Source of the DNA: Nocardioides pinisoli
GTDB lineage: Bacteria; Actinomycetota; Actinomycetes; Propionibacteriales; Nocardioidaceae
Direction of reading: 5' to 3'
NCBI RefSeq assembly: GCF_024199985.1
Contig: NZ_JANARS010000012.1
Location: forward strand, 1 to 64,000
DNA length: 64,000 nucleotides
The notes under the pieces are model-generated. The model did no database searches, was not told the DNA's origin, and saw nothing but the letters and a program-made list of their open reading frames with translations. Each line of letters begins with the position of its first letter. Position 1 is the first letter of the stretch. Shown one piece after another: positions 41,657 to 51,169 of the stretch. The translations under genes and the position numbers were made by a program.

Positions 41657-42034
41657 ATGAAGAAGACGCTCATCGCCACCACCCTCGTCGCCACCGCCGC
41701 GGCCGGCACCACGGTCCTCGTCGCCGGTCCGGCCAGCGCCGACGTCGAGCGACGCGGCACCTGTGCCGGGGCGACGTACGAGCTCAGCGTCGACCGCGAG
41801 CGCGGCGGCTTCGAGGTCGACGCCGACGTCGACCGGGCCCGGCCCGGCAGCGAGTGGCGCGTCGCCGTCCGCCACGACGGCACGCTCGCGACCTCGCGGG
41901 TCCTGCGGGCCGACGCCGAGGGCGAGCTCGACCTCGACACCTTCCGCCGCGACACCGCCGGCAAGGACACCTTCACGCTCACGGTGACGCCGGCCGGCGG
42001 GTCGTCGTGCTCGGTGAAGGTCACCCTGCGCTGA
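41657..42034 (+). CDS. Exported small protein with Cys pair (paralogue 2)
   Basis: The 125-residue protein has a classical signal peptide cleaved near GPASADVE and a mature domain RGTCAGATYELSVDRERGGF through GGSSCSVKVTLR. It shares Cys spacing, the GATxELS start and the SEWRVAVRHDG strand with the preceding product. The ATG follows CGAGGAGACACCC. The stop converges on the histidine kinase stop, 41 nt apart. A role as a small secreted ligand or wall protein is possible but unproved. Confidence 0.82.
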   Translation: MKKTLIATTLVATAAAGTTVLVAGPASADVERRGTCAGATYELSVDRERGGFEVDADVDRARPGSEWRVAVRHDGTLATSRVLRADAEGELDLDTFRRDTAGKDTFTLTVTPAGGSSCSVKVTLR

Positions 42035-42075
42035 GCCCGTCGTGGCCGGAGAGGCCGACCGGGCCGGAGCCCGGG

Positions 42076-43374
42076 TCAGTCCGTCCGCAACGTGACGGCG
42101 ACCCGGGCTCCACCCATGTCCGAGGCCCCCGTCGTGATGGTCCCGCCGGAGTCCTCGGCGGTGCGCGCGGCGATGAAGAGCCCGAGACCGGTGGACCCCG
42201 AGCCGCTCTCCCCGCGTCCCGTCACCTCCAGGCCGGGCGGCAGCCCCGGCCCGGCGTCCTCCACGACGAGCTCCACCACGTCGGCTTCCGCGTCGAGGGT
42301 GACCCGGACGGCGGCGTCTTCGGGCGTGTGGGAGAAGACGTTGTCGAGCAGCACGTCGACCATCGCCTCCAGGTCGGCGCGGCTGGCGCGCAGCAGCGGA
42401 CCGGACGTGGCGAGGCGGAGGTCGTAGGCGCGGCCCTGGTCCTCGGCCAGGGGCTCCCAGTGGCGGACGCGCTCGGCGATGACCGGCACCGCGTCCGTCC
42501 GCGGGTCGAGGCCCTCGCGCTCGGAGCGGCGGGCCTCGCGGACGATCTCGTCGACGGTGGCCTGCAGCGCGTCGAGGTCACCGCCGAGCCGGTCGCGCAG
42601 GACGGGGTCGTCGACGGCCTCGACGCGCAGCCGCAGCGCCGTGACCGGCGTGCGGAGGCGGTGGGAGAGGTCGGCGACGTTCTCGCGCTCGCGGGCGAGG
42701 AGCAGCTGGATGCGACCGACGAGGCGGTCGACCGCGCCGGCGAGCTCCTGCACCTCCGGCGGTCCCTCGACCGTCGCCACGGGGGTGACCGCGCCCGGCC
42801 GGCCCAGTGCCTGGGTGTGCTCGGCGAGCCGCCGGATGGGCAGCACGAACGACCGGCCCAGGCGGTCGACGACGACGAGGGAGCCGGCGAGCAGGGCCAG
42901 CCCCAGCAGGGCCAGCAGGCCCCAGGCCACCCCGACGACCGACGTCACCCCCGGCTCGTCGACGACCACCCGGATGACCGGGGTCTGCGAGGGGAGGGCG
43001 GAGTTGCCGCCGCGGGACACGGGGACCAGGATCTGCGACCCGCCGGCGACGTCGTCGACCCGCGCGCGCCCGGTGTTGCGCGCGTCGAGGACGAGCTCGT
43101 CCTGCCCGCGGTCCGGACCGATCTCGAGGCCGTCGGGGTAGAGGACGGTCACCCGGGTGTGGCTCCCGGCGTCGTTGAGCCGGTCGACGTACTGCCCGAC
43201 GGCACCGGCGTCCTGCCCCGACACCACCGTCTCGACGGCCTGCACCTCGAGGGCCGCACGCGCGAGCCGGTCCTCCAGCGCATAGCTGCGCACCAGGATC
43301 GCCATCGGCACGAGCATCGCGAGCAGCACCATCGAGATGGCCGCGGCCGCGGTCACCAGGAGGCTGCGGCGCAC
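42076..43374 (-). CDS. Sensor histidine kinase
   Basis: The 432-residue protein has TM1 (AAAAISMVLLAMLVPMAILV), a ~110-residue outer domain, TM2 (GVAWGLLALLGLALLAGSLV), HAMP, the H-box RENVADLSHRLRTPVTALRL, N-box DVLLDNVFSHTPED, and G-boxes EDAGPGLPPG and STGLGLFIAA. It is partnered with the regulator immediately upstream, whose stop is one base from this GTG start. The RLRTPVTAL variant of the H-box is common in actinobacterial HKs. Confidence 0.94.
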   Translation of the reverse strand: MRRSLLVTAAAAISMVLLAMLVPMAILVRSYALEDRLARAALEVQAVETVVSGQDAGAVGQYVDRLNDAGSHTRVTVLYPDGLEIGPDRGQDELVLDARNTGRARVDDVAGGSQILVPVSRGGNSALPSQTPVIRVVVDEPGVTSVVGVAWGLLALLGLALLAGSLVVVDRLGRSFVLPIRRLAEHTQALGRPGAVTPVATVEGPPEVQELAGAVDRLVGRIQLLLARERENVADLSHRLRTPVTALRLRVEAVDDPVLRDRLGGDLDALQATVDEIVREARRSEREGLDPRTDAVPVIAERVRHWEPLAEDQGRAYDLRLATSGPLLRASRADLEAMVDVLLDNVFSHTPEDAAVRVTLDAEADVVELVVEDAGPGLPPGLEVTGRGESGSGSTGLGLFIAARTAEDSGGTITTGASDMGGARVAVTLRTD

Positions 43375-43375
43375 C

Positions 43376-44068
<693 letters not shown>

Positions 44069-44169
44069 GCCGCGACCGTACCGTCCGGCGCGGCACGCAC
44101 CGCGCGCCTTATCGGTCCCTTAACCACCGCCTCACCTCGCGCTGACGTGCCAGCGGGCACGATGGGCCC

Positions 44170-44601
44170 GTGAGACGTCGGATGCTGCTCGTCGGCCTGT
44201 GGGCCGCCACCACGGTGGTCGCCGTGCTGGTCGGCGTCTTCGCGGTGTCGACGGTCGGCGCCACGATCCGCGACCGCGGGCCGGTCGGCGACGAGGTCGC
44301 CCGCGACGTCTCGGTGCCGTCCTCGTCGGTGCCCGAGCCCGAGGGCCCGGCCGTGTCCGACGAGATCTCCGGCGAGTGGGGAGCCTTCCTCGTCGAGTGC
44401 CGCGACACGTGGGCCTACGGCGTCGGCGTACGACCCGACGAGGCCGCGGGGTGGCGCATCGTGAGCTGGGAGGAGGGGCCGGACGACGACGTCGACGCGG
44501 TCTTCAGCGACGGACGCAACTCCGTCGACCTCGAGGTCTTCTGCAACCGCGGGAGACCGACGCTCGCCGAGCTCGAGCGCAACACGCTGGGCGACGACTG
44601 A
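44170..44601 (+). CDS. Membrane-anchored small protein divergent from the two-component system
   Basis: The 143-residue product has one N-terminal transmembrane or signal-anchor segment (MLLVGLWAATTVVAVLVGVF). A Ser/Pro linker and an outer domain of ~80 residues with FLVECRDTWAYGVGVRPDE and DLEVFCNRGRP follow, whose two Cys could pair. It is transcribed away from the regulator gene and is thus a candidate regulon member or accessory sensor. Family not recognised. Confidence 0.75.
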   Translation: MRRRMLLVGLWAATTVVAVLVGVFAVSTVGATIRDRGPVGDEVARDVSVPSSSVPEPEGPAVSDEISGEWGAFLVECRDTWAYGVGVRPDEAAGWRIVSWEEGPDDDVDAVFSDGRNSVDLEVFCNRGRPTLAELERNTLGDD

Positions 44602-44678
44602 GGTCGCCGGCCGTCCGGTGCAACCCTTTGCGGTGGGCCTGCGTCCTGTCAGGGACACACCACCAACGGGGAGAGACC

Positions 44679-45296
44679 ATGACCAACCGGACCATCCGCA
44701 GCACCGTCCTGGGCAGCGCCGCTGCCGCCGCCCTGCTCGCGACGGTGCTCGCGCCCACCGCCGGCGCCACCGAGCGCCCGACCACGGAGCGCCCTGCAGC
44801 CGCGCGCACCACGCTGACCTTCACCGTCGACGACTGCGAGGGCTGCGAGGTGCAGCTCGTCAACGCACGCAGCACGCTCGACGCCGACGTCGTCCACGTC
44901 TGGGAGTCGCAGGCCAAGGAGGTGCGCGACGGGAAGGTCGTCTTCCGCGTCCCGACCCGGCGCACGTGGGGCATGTCGACCACCGTCGTCGCACCGTGGG
45001 AGGGCCACACCGGCTACGTCACGACCGTCGCGTGGCGCTACGCCGGCGAGGGCGTCGGCGACACCGTCACCCTGGAGGAGGCCGTGACCAAGCGGAAGGC
45101 GTCGGCCTGCTGGGAGGGCGTGCGCAGCAGTGAGGTCACGGTGCCGCTCGTCGTCGAGAAGGTGCGCGTGCGGGGCGTGCGCAAGGAGGTCGACGGCAGC
45201 ATCGCCTTCGTGCCGACGACCCAGAGCTGGCTGCCGCCGATGCGCCGGGTCGTGGAGGGCGTGCTGGGGTCGCAGGACGTCAACATCTGCCGCTGA
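44679..45296 (+). CDS. Secreted protein, unknown function
   Basis: The 205-residue protein has a signal peptide (VLGSAAAAALLATVLAPTAG, cleavage near GATERP) and a mature beta-rich domain starting TLTFTVDDCEGCEVQLVNA with a CEGC pair and later Cys in ASACWEGV and NICR. Four Cys suggest two disulfides. The ATG follows GGGGAGAGACC. It is 77 nt after the membrane-anchored protein gene and may share its operon. No family recognised. Confidence 0.78.
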   Translation: MTNRTIRSTVLGSAAAAALLATVLAPTAGATERPTTERPAAARTTLTFTVDDCEGCEVQLVNARSTLDADVVHVWESQAKEVRDGKVVFRVPTRRTWGMSTTVVAPWEGHTGYVTTVAWRYAGEGVGDTVTLEEAVTKRKASACWEGVRSSEVTVPLVVEKVRVRGVRKEVDGSIAFVPTTQSWLPPMRRVVEGVLGSQDVNICR

Positions 45297-45370
45297 CGAG
45301 GTGGGGACGCGCGCTGCCCACCCTGCGGCGGGGGCGTCGTGCACGGCACGGCGCCCCCTAGGGTGGTGCC

Positions 45371-46717
45371 ATGGGCAAGCAAGAGGACTTCGTGCTGCGA
45401 GCGCTCGAGGAGCGTGACGTCCGGTTCGTGCGGCTGTGGTTCACCGACGTGCTGGGCTTCCTCAAGAGCGTGAGCGTGGCCCCGGCCGAGCTCGAGAACG
45501 CCTTCGAGGAGGGCATCGGCTTCGACGGCTCGGCCATCGAGGGCTTCGCCCGCGTCTACGAGGCCGACATGCTCGCCCACCCCGACGCGTCGACGTTCCA
45601 GATCCTGCCGTGGCGCACCGGGGACGACGAGTGGCCCGCGACCGCCCGGATGTTCTGCGACATCCGGATGCCCGACGGCAGCCCGTCCTACGCCGATCCC
45701 CGCCACGTGCTCAAGCGCACGCTGAGCGCCGCCGCCGACAAGGGGTTCACCTTCTACACGCACCCCGAGATCGAGTTCTACCTGTTCAAGGACGTGCCCG
45801 GGAAGGGTGACGAGCCCCAGCCGGTCGACCGCAGCGGCTTCTTCGACCACACCGCCCAGTCGCGCGGCGCCGACTTCCGGCGCGAAGCCATCACCATGCT
45901 CGAGGCGATGGGCATCTCGGTGGAGTTCAGCCACCACGAGGGCGGCCCGGGCCAGCAGGAGATCGACCTGCGCTACGCCGACGCGTTGACGACCGCCGAC
46001 AACATCATGTCCTTCCGGACCATCGTCCGCGAGGTCGCGCTGAACCACGGCATCTGGGCCTCCTTCATGCCGAAGCCCTACACGACCCACCCCGGCTCGG
46101 GCATGCACACCCACGTGTCGCTCTTCGAGGGCGACCGCAACGCCTTCTTCGAGGCCGGCGCCGAGTACCAGCTCTCCAGGACGGGGCGGCAGTTCATCGC
46201 CGGCATCCTGCGCCACGCCAGCGAGATCAGCGTCGTCACCAACCAGTGGGTCAACTCCTACAAGCGGCTCCTCGCCGGCGGCGAGGCCCCGTCGGGCGTG
46301 TGCTGGGGCCACAACAACCGCTCCGCGATGGTGCGCGTGCCGATGTACAAGCCCAACAAGGGCCAGTCGACCCGCGTCGAGCTGCGCACGATCGACCCCG
46401 CCTGCAACCCCTACCTCGCCTTCGCCGTCGTGCTCGCAGCCGGCATGAAGGGCATCGAGGAGGGCTACGAGCTGCCGCGCGAGGCCGAGGACGACGTCTG
46501 GTCGCTCACCGAGCGCGAGCGCAAGGCCCTGGGCATCGCACCGCTGCCGCGCAGCCTGTGGGAGGCGATCGGCATCGCCGAGGACTCCGAGCTCTTGGCC
46601 GAGACGCTCGGCGAGCACGTCTTCGACTTCTTCCTGCGCAACAAGCGCGCCGAGTGGGAGGAGTACCGCACCCAGGTCTCCGCCTACGAGCGCGACCGGA
46701 TGCTCCCGGTCCTCTGA
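45371..46717 (+). CDS. glnA2: Glutamine synthetase type I, GlnA2-like
   Basis: The 448-residue enzyme contains the glutamine synthetase beta-grasp domain (RFVRLWFTDVLGFLKSVSV) and catalytic domain: EIEFYLFK, GISVEFSHHEGGPGQQEID, the ATP/glutamate loop GSGMHTHVSL and AGGEAPSGVCWGHNNRSAM. The adenylylation-loop Tyr of GlnA1 is not obvious. Length fits GlnA2 rather than GlnA1 (~474-478). In mycobacteria glnA2 also flanks glnE; it may act in glutamine or gamma-glutamyl metabolism. An amidotransferase gene follows. Confidence 0.93.
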   Translation: MGKQEDFVLRALEERDVRFVRLWFTDVLGFLKSVSVAPAELENAFEEGIGFDGSAIEGFARVYEADMLAHPDASTFQILPWRTGDDEWPATARMFCDIRMPDGSPSYADPRHVLKRTLSAAADKGFTFYTHPEIEFYLFKDVPGKGDEPQPVDRSGFFDHTAQSRGADFRREAITMLEAMGISVEFSHHEGGPGQQEIDLRYADALTTADNIMSFRTIVREVALNHGIWASFMPKPYTTHPGSGMHTHVSLFEGDRNAFFEAGAEYQLSRTGRQFIAGILRHASEISVVTNQWVNSYKRLLAGGEAPSGVCWGHNNRSAMVRVPMYKPNKGQSTRVELRTIDPACNPYLAFAVVLAAGMKGIEEGYELPREAEDDVWSLTERERKALGIAPLPRSLWEAIGIAEDSELLAETLGEHVFDFFLRNKRAEWEEYRTQVSAYERDRMLPVL

Positions 46718-46731
46718 GCGGCGGCCCGCAC

Positions 46732-47472
46732 ATGGCGTCGCTGCGCGTGCTGGTCGTCGAGCACCAGGAGTCCTGCCCGCCCCGGCTGGTGGGCGACTGG
46801 CTCGAGGAGGCCGGCTGCACGCTCGAGGTGTGCCGCCCCTACGCCGGTGACGACCTGCCCGCGCTGACGTCGTACGACGCCGCGGTGGTGCTCGGCGGCG
46901 AGATGAGCGCCAACGACGACGACACCGTGCCGTGGCTGACGCTGCTGAAGGCCGGCATCCGCGACGCGGTCGCCGCCGGCACGCCGCTGCTGGGCATCTG
47001 CCTCGGCCACCAGGTCATGGCGGCGGCGCTCGGCGGGACGGTGGAGCGCAACCCGCGCGGCCAGACCGTCGGCCTGCAGCCGGTCGGGTGGACGGACGCC
47101 GCCGCAGACGACGCGTGGTCGCGCGGGCGCACCGGCACCGAGGTCGCCATCCACTGGAACAACGACGTCGTGGTCGCGATGCCCGAGGGCGCGGTCGTCC
47201 TGGCGCGCAGCCGTGGGGGAGAGGTCCAGGCGGCGCGCTTCGGTCCCCGGGCGTGGGGGATCCAGGCCCACCCCGAGGCCGACACCGAGGTCGTACGCCG
47301 CTGGGCGGAGTCGGACCGCGAGGACCACGTCGCGCTGGGGCTGGACCAGGACGAGGTGCTGGCCGCCATCGAGGCGGCCCGTCCGGCGCTGGTGGCCCAC
47401 TGGCGGCCGATCGCGCAGCGCTTCGCCGCCGTCGCCGCCACCGACACCGGGGCGAAGGAGGCGCTGCGATGA
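46732..47472 (+). CDS. Class I glutamine amidotransferase
   Basis: The 246-residue protein is a stand-alone triad amidotransferase: Cys in LGICLGHQVMA, and His/Glu in GIQAHPEADTEV. It cuts glutamine and passes ammonia or acts on gamma-glutamyl conjugates. It lies 14 nt after glnA2 and overlaps glnE by 4 nt (ATGA), an unusual wedge between two nitrogen genes. A role in gamma-glutamyl amide breakdown, like PuuD partners of GlnA-type ligases, is a plausible inference. Confidence 0.88.
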   Translation: MASLRVLVVEHQESCPPRLVGDWLEEAGCTLEVCRPYAGDDLPALTSYDAAVVLGGEMSANDDDTVPWLTLLKAGIRDAVAAGTPLLGICLGHQVMAAALGGTVERNPRGQTVGLQPVGWTDAAADDAWSRGRTGTEVAIHWNNDVVVAMPEGAVVLARSRGGEVQAARFGPRAWGIQAHPEADTEVVRRWAESDREDHVALGLDQDEVLAAIEAARPALVAHWRPIAQRFAAVAATDTGAKEALR

Positions 47473-50447
47473 GCTCGACGGGGACCTACGTCCGCAAGGG
47501 CTTCGTCGACGGCGCGACGGCGGCGCGCGGCATCGAGCGCCTAGGCGAGGCGGGACCGCCGCTGACCGACGAGCTCGCCGCGGCGGCCGACCCCGACGCG
47601 GCGCTCGACGGGCTGCTGCGGCTGGTCGACGCCCTCGACGAGCAGTCGGAGGGAGCCGGGCCGAAGATGCTCGCCGAGCTGGCCGACGACGAGGGCACGG
47701 CGATGCGGCTCTGCAGCGTGCTCGGCGCCAGCGCCGCGCTGACCCACCACCTCGTGCGCCACCCCGACCAGTGGCGCGAGCTGACCGACCCGACGCTCGG
47801 CAGCACCCGCACCCCGGCCTACGCCCTGCGCGAGGCGATGCTGACGGCGGTCGGCGCCGACCCGCACGCAGCCGAGCCGGTGGCCGGGCTGCCGGACCAG
47901 GAGGCCGTCGACGCGCTGCGCGTGGAGTACCGCCGCCACCTGCTGCGGCTGGCGTCGCGCGACCTGGCCCACCACGTCGGGCTGGACGACGCGGCCGCCG
48001 AGATCTCCGACCTCGCCGCAGCGACCCTCGACGCCGCGCTCGCCGTCGCGCGGGTCCGCGTCGGCGAGCCGGCCCACGCGGTGCGCCTGGCGATCATCGC
48101 GATGGGCAAGTGCGGCGGCCACGAGCTCAACTACATCTCCGACGTCGACGTGGTCTTCGTCCACGAGGCCGCCGAGGACGCCGACGACGGCGTCGCCCTG
48201 AGGGCGGCCACCCAGCTGGCGTCGCACCTGATGCGGATCTGCTCCGACCACACCCGCGAGGGCACGATCTGGCCGGTGGACGCCAACCTGCGGCCCGAGG
48301 GCAGCCAGGGACCTCTCGTGCGCACCCTCGCCAGCCACCAGGGCTACTACGAGAAGTGGGCCAAGACCTGGGAGTTCCAGGCACTGCTCAAGGCGCGCGC
48401 GGTCGCCGGCGACGCGGACCTGGGGCGTCGCTACTGCGAGATGGTCGCCCCGATGGTGTGGAGCGCCGCCGGCCGCGACGGCTTCGTCGGCGACGTCCAG
48501 GCGATGCGTCGCCGGGTCGTCGAGCACATCCCGGCGCACGAGGCCGAGCGCCAGATCAAGCTGGGCTCGGGCGGCCTGCGCGACGTCGAGTTCGCCGTGC
48601 AGCTCCTCCAGCTCGTGCACGGCCGGTCCGACCCGTCGCTGCGCGAGGGCGCGACCCTGAGCGCGCTCACCCGCCTCACCGAGGGCGGCTACGTCGGCCG
48701 GGAGGACGGCGAGAAGCTGCACGAGGCCTACACCTTCCTGCGCACCCTCGAGCACCGCATCCAGCTGCACCAGCTGCGGCGCACGCACGTCCTGCCCGAG
48801 GACGAGGCGTCCCTGCGCCGGCTGGGTCGCTCCATCGGCCTCTTCTCCGAGCCGGCCGCCCAGCTCGACCGGCAGTGGCGTCACCACCGGCGCGAGGTGC
48901 GCCGGCTGCACGAGAAGCTCTTCTACCGTCCGCTGCTCGGCGCGGTGGCCAAGCTGCCCGGGGCCGAGGCCCGGCTGTCGCTCGAGGCCGCGGAGGCGCG
49001 GCTGTCCGCACTGGGCTACGCCGACCCGCGGGCCGCGCTGCGCCACCTCGAGGCGCTCACGAGCGGGGTCTCGCGCACCTCCGACATCCAGCGCACCCTG
49101 CTGCCGGTGCTGCTCGAGTGGTTCGCCGACTCGCCCGACCCCGACGCCGGGCTGTTCGGCTTCCGCCGGATCAGCGAGAGCCTGGGACGCAGCCCGTGGT
49201 ACCTCACGATGCTGCGCGACGAGGGGGAGGTGGCCCAGCGCCTGGCCGTCGTCCTCGGCACCTCGCGCTACGCCACGGACCTGCTCGAGCGCGAGCCGCA
49301 GGGCGTGAAGATGCTGGGGGAGTCGCTCGTCCCGCTGAGCGCCGAGGCCGCGCTGGCGGAGATGCAGTCGCTGGTCGAGCGGGCCGAGACGCCGGAGGCC
49401 GCCGTCGCGGCCGTGCGTGCCGTACGCCGCCGCGAGCTGCTGCGGATCGCGTGCGGCGACCTCGTGGCCGGCACCGACGTGGCGCTGGTCGGGCAGGGCC
49501 TGAGCCGGCTCACCGACGCGACGCTGCAGGCGACGCTCGACGTCGCCATGGGGTCGGTGCGTCGCCAGCGCGGGCTGGACGAGCCCGCGAGCAGGATCGC
49601 GATCATCGCGATGGGCCGCTACGGCGGGTTCGAGCTGTCCTACGGCAGCGACGCCGACGTGATGTTCGTGCACGAGCCGGCCGAGGGCGTCGAGGCCCAG
49701 GCCGCGTCGTCGTACGCGACCGCGGTGGTGACGGAGGTGCGGCGCCTGCTCTCCCTGCCGGCCAGCGACCCGCCGCTCGAGGTCGACGCCGACCTGCGGC
49801 CGGAGGGGAAGAACGGGCCGATGGTCCGCACCGTCGACTCCTACGCCGCCTACTACGCGAAGTGGTCGAGCGTGTGGGAGTTCCAGGCCCTGCTGCGCGC
49901 CGACGCGGTCGCCGGCGACGAGGCCCTGCGCGCCCGCTTCACCGAGCTCATCGACCCGCTGCGCTTCCCGGCCGACGGGATCCCGGAGTCGGCGGTCGTG
50001 GAGGTGCGGCGGATCAAGGCCCGCGTCGACGACGAGCGCCTGCCGCGCGGTGCCGACCGCCACACCCACCTCAAGCTCGGCCGGGGCGGGCTGGCCGACG
50101 TCGAGTGGACCGTGCAGCTGCTGCAGATGCGGCACGCCGGCACGGTGGAGGGGCTGCGCACGCCGCAGACCCTCCCGGCGCTGCAGGCGGCGGCGGACGC
50201 CGGGCTGATCTCCGAGGACGACGCCGCGACCCTGGCCGAGGCGTGGCGGCTGGTCAGCCGCGTGCGCAACGCCGTGACCCTCGTGCGCGGTCGCCCCGCG
50301 GACCAGCTGCCGCGCGACGCCCGCGAGCGGGCCGCGGTCGCGCAGGTGCTGGGCTATCCCCAGGGAGCGTCGGACCAGATGGTCAACGACTACCTCCGGA
50401 CCACCCGGCGGGCGCACGCGGTCGTGGAGCGCGTCTTCTGGGAATGA
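47469..50447 (+). CDS. glnE: Bifunctional glutamine synthetase adenylyltransferase/adenylyl-removing enzyme
   Basis: The 992-residue protein adenylylates and deadenylylates glutamine synthetase in answer to nitrogen state. Two nucleotidyltransferase domains are visible. One, near residue 212, reads GKCGGHELNYISDVDVVFVH; the second, near residue 714, reads GRYGGFELSYGSDADVMFVH. Both keep the G(G)xxLxxxSDxD metal motif. Length is typical. It ends in a palindrome shared with the SatD leader. Orientation and neighbours match the mycobacterial glnA2-glnE region. Confidence 0.97.
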   Translation: MSSTGTYVRKGFVDGATAARGIERLGEAGPPLTDELAAAADPDAALDGLLRLVDALDEQSEGAGPKMLAELADDEGTAMRLCSVLGASAALTHHLVRHPDQWRELTDPTLGSTRTPAYALREAMLTAVGADPHAAEPVAGLPDQEAVDALRVEYRRHLLRLASRDLAHHVGLDDAAAEISDLAAATLDAALAVARVRVGEPAHAVRLAIIAMGKCGGHELNYISDVDVVFVHEAAEDADDGVALRAATQLASHLMRICSDHTREGTIWPVDANLRPEGSQGPLVRTLASHQGYYEKWAKTWEFQALLKARAVAGDADLGRRYCEMVAPMVWSAAGRDGFVGDVQAMRRRVVEHIPAHEAERQIKLGSGGLRDVEFAVQLLQLVHGRSDPSLREGATLSALTRLTEGGYVGREDGEKLHEAYTFLRTLEHRIQLHQLRRTHVLPEDEASLRRLGRSIGLFSEPAAQLDRQWRHHRREVRRLHEKLFYRPLLGAVAKLPGAEARLSLEAAEARLSALGYADPRAALRHLEALTSGVSRTSDIQRTLLPVLLEWFADSPDPDAGLFGFRRISESLGRSPWYLTMLRDEGEVAQRLAVVLGTSRYATDLLEREPQGVKMLGESLVPLSAEAALAEMQSLVERAETPEAAVAAVRAVRRRELLRIACGDLVAGTDVALVGQGLSRLTDATLQATLDVAMGSVRRQRGLDEPASRIAIIAMGRYGGFELSYGSDADVMFVHEPAEGVEAQAASSYATAVVTEVRRLLSLPASDPPLEVDADLRPEGKNGPMVRTVDSYAAYYAKWSSVWEFQALLRADAVAGDEALRARFTELIDPLRFPADGIPESAVVEVRRIKARVDDERLPRGADRHTHLKLGRGGLADVEWTVQLLQMRHAGTVEGLRTPQTLPALQAAADAGLISEDDAATLAEAWRLVSRVRNAVTLVRGRPADQLPRDARERAAVAQVLGYPQGASDQMVNDYLRTTRRAHAVVERVFWE

Positions 50448-50489
50448 AGGCCATTGCTTCATCGATAGACAAATGAAGCAATGACCTTC
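50446..50489 (+). promoter_or_regulatory. Palindrome between glnE and the SatD gene
   Basis: Arms 50446-50462 and 50473-50489 are inverted repeats (16 of 17 positions), 10 nt apart, in a stretch much richer in A/T than its surroundings. It starts at the glnE stop and ends 12 nt before the SatD ATG. SatD proteins have a C-terminal helix-turn-helix, so this may be its operator. A glnE terminator is the other reading. Confidence 0.6.
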
Positions 50490-50500
50490 ATCATCGAGGG

Positions 50501-51169
50501 ATGACTGACGCCGCTGTCGCCACGCTGATCGGGGACCTGGTGGGCTCCCGATCATCGCAGGACCGCGCCGTGCTGCACCAGCACCTGGACGCGGCGCTGG
50601 CCGAGGTCAACGACCTGCTCCACCCGCTCCGGCCGCTGTGGATCACGGCCGGCGACGAGTACCAGGGCTCCTTCGCCACGGTCGCCGAGGCCGTGCAGGC
50701 GACCCTCCTGGTCCGGGTGCGGCTGCTGCCGGCCCACGACATCCGCCACGGCATCGGCTGGGGGCCGACGACGGTGCTCGACGAGGAGACGGGCGTCGAG
50801 GACGGTCCGGGCTGGTGGGCCGCCCGGGCCGGCATCGAGGCGGCGGCCCGCGCGGGCGACAGCCCGGCCCAGCGGTGGCTGCGCACGGCGTACGTCGTCG
50901 CGGACGGCGCGGTCGGCGCGCCGGACCCCGGCCTGGTCAACGCCGCGCTCGTGCTGCGCGACGAGCGGGTGTCCGGCCTGTCGGCGCGCTCGGTGTCGGT
51001 GCTGCGTGGTCTGCTGTCCCACGTGACCCAGCGCGACGTCGCCGACGCGCTGGGGATCACCGCATCCGCGGTCTCGCAGCGGGTGCGCGCCGACGGGCTG
51101 GCGGCGATCGTCGCCGCCCACGACCTGCTCACGCCGGTGGGCGGTCACGGGGAGGAGGGCGTTCGATGA
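50501..51169 (+). CDS. SatD family protein
   Basis: The 222-residue protein has an N-terminal cyclase-like fold found in the SatD family (LIGDLVGSRSSQDRAVLHQH, WITAGDEYQGSF). A C-terminal helix-turn-helix follows (TQRDVADALGITASAVSQRV). SatD proteins probably sense a ligand and regulate a neighbouring membrane protein gene; the biochemical role is not established. It overlaps the DUF3307-like gene by 4 nt (ATGA). The strong palindrome just upstream is the likely binding site. Confidence 0.85.
   Translation: MTDAAVATLIGDLVGSRSSQDRAVLHQHLDAALAEVNDLLHPLRPLWITAGDEYQGSFATVAEAVQATLLVRVRLLPAHDIRHGIGWGPTTVLDEETGVEDGPGWWAARAGIEAAARAGDSPAQRWLRTAYVVADGAVGAPDPGLVNAALVLRDERVSGLSARSVSVLRGLLSHVTQRDVADALGITASAVSQRVRADGLAAIVAAHDLLTPVGGHGEEGVR

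Noticed and set aside
42035..42075. Terminator between the second exported paralogue and the histidine kinase
   Set aside because: Some GC-rich complementarity (GGCCGGAG, CCGGGCCGG) exists, but no stable uninterrupted stem could be defined.
47541..50555. 1000-codon minus-strand frame over glnE
   Set aside because: Composition is Ala/Gly/Arg/Val/His-rich shadow sequence with no motifs, and glnE on the other strand has two intact nucleotidyltransferase domains.
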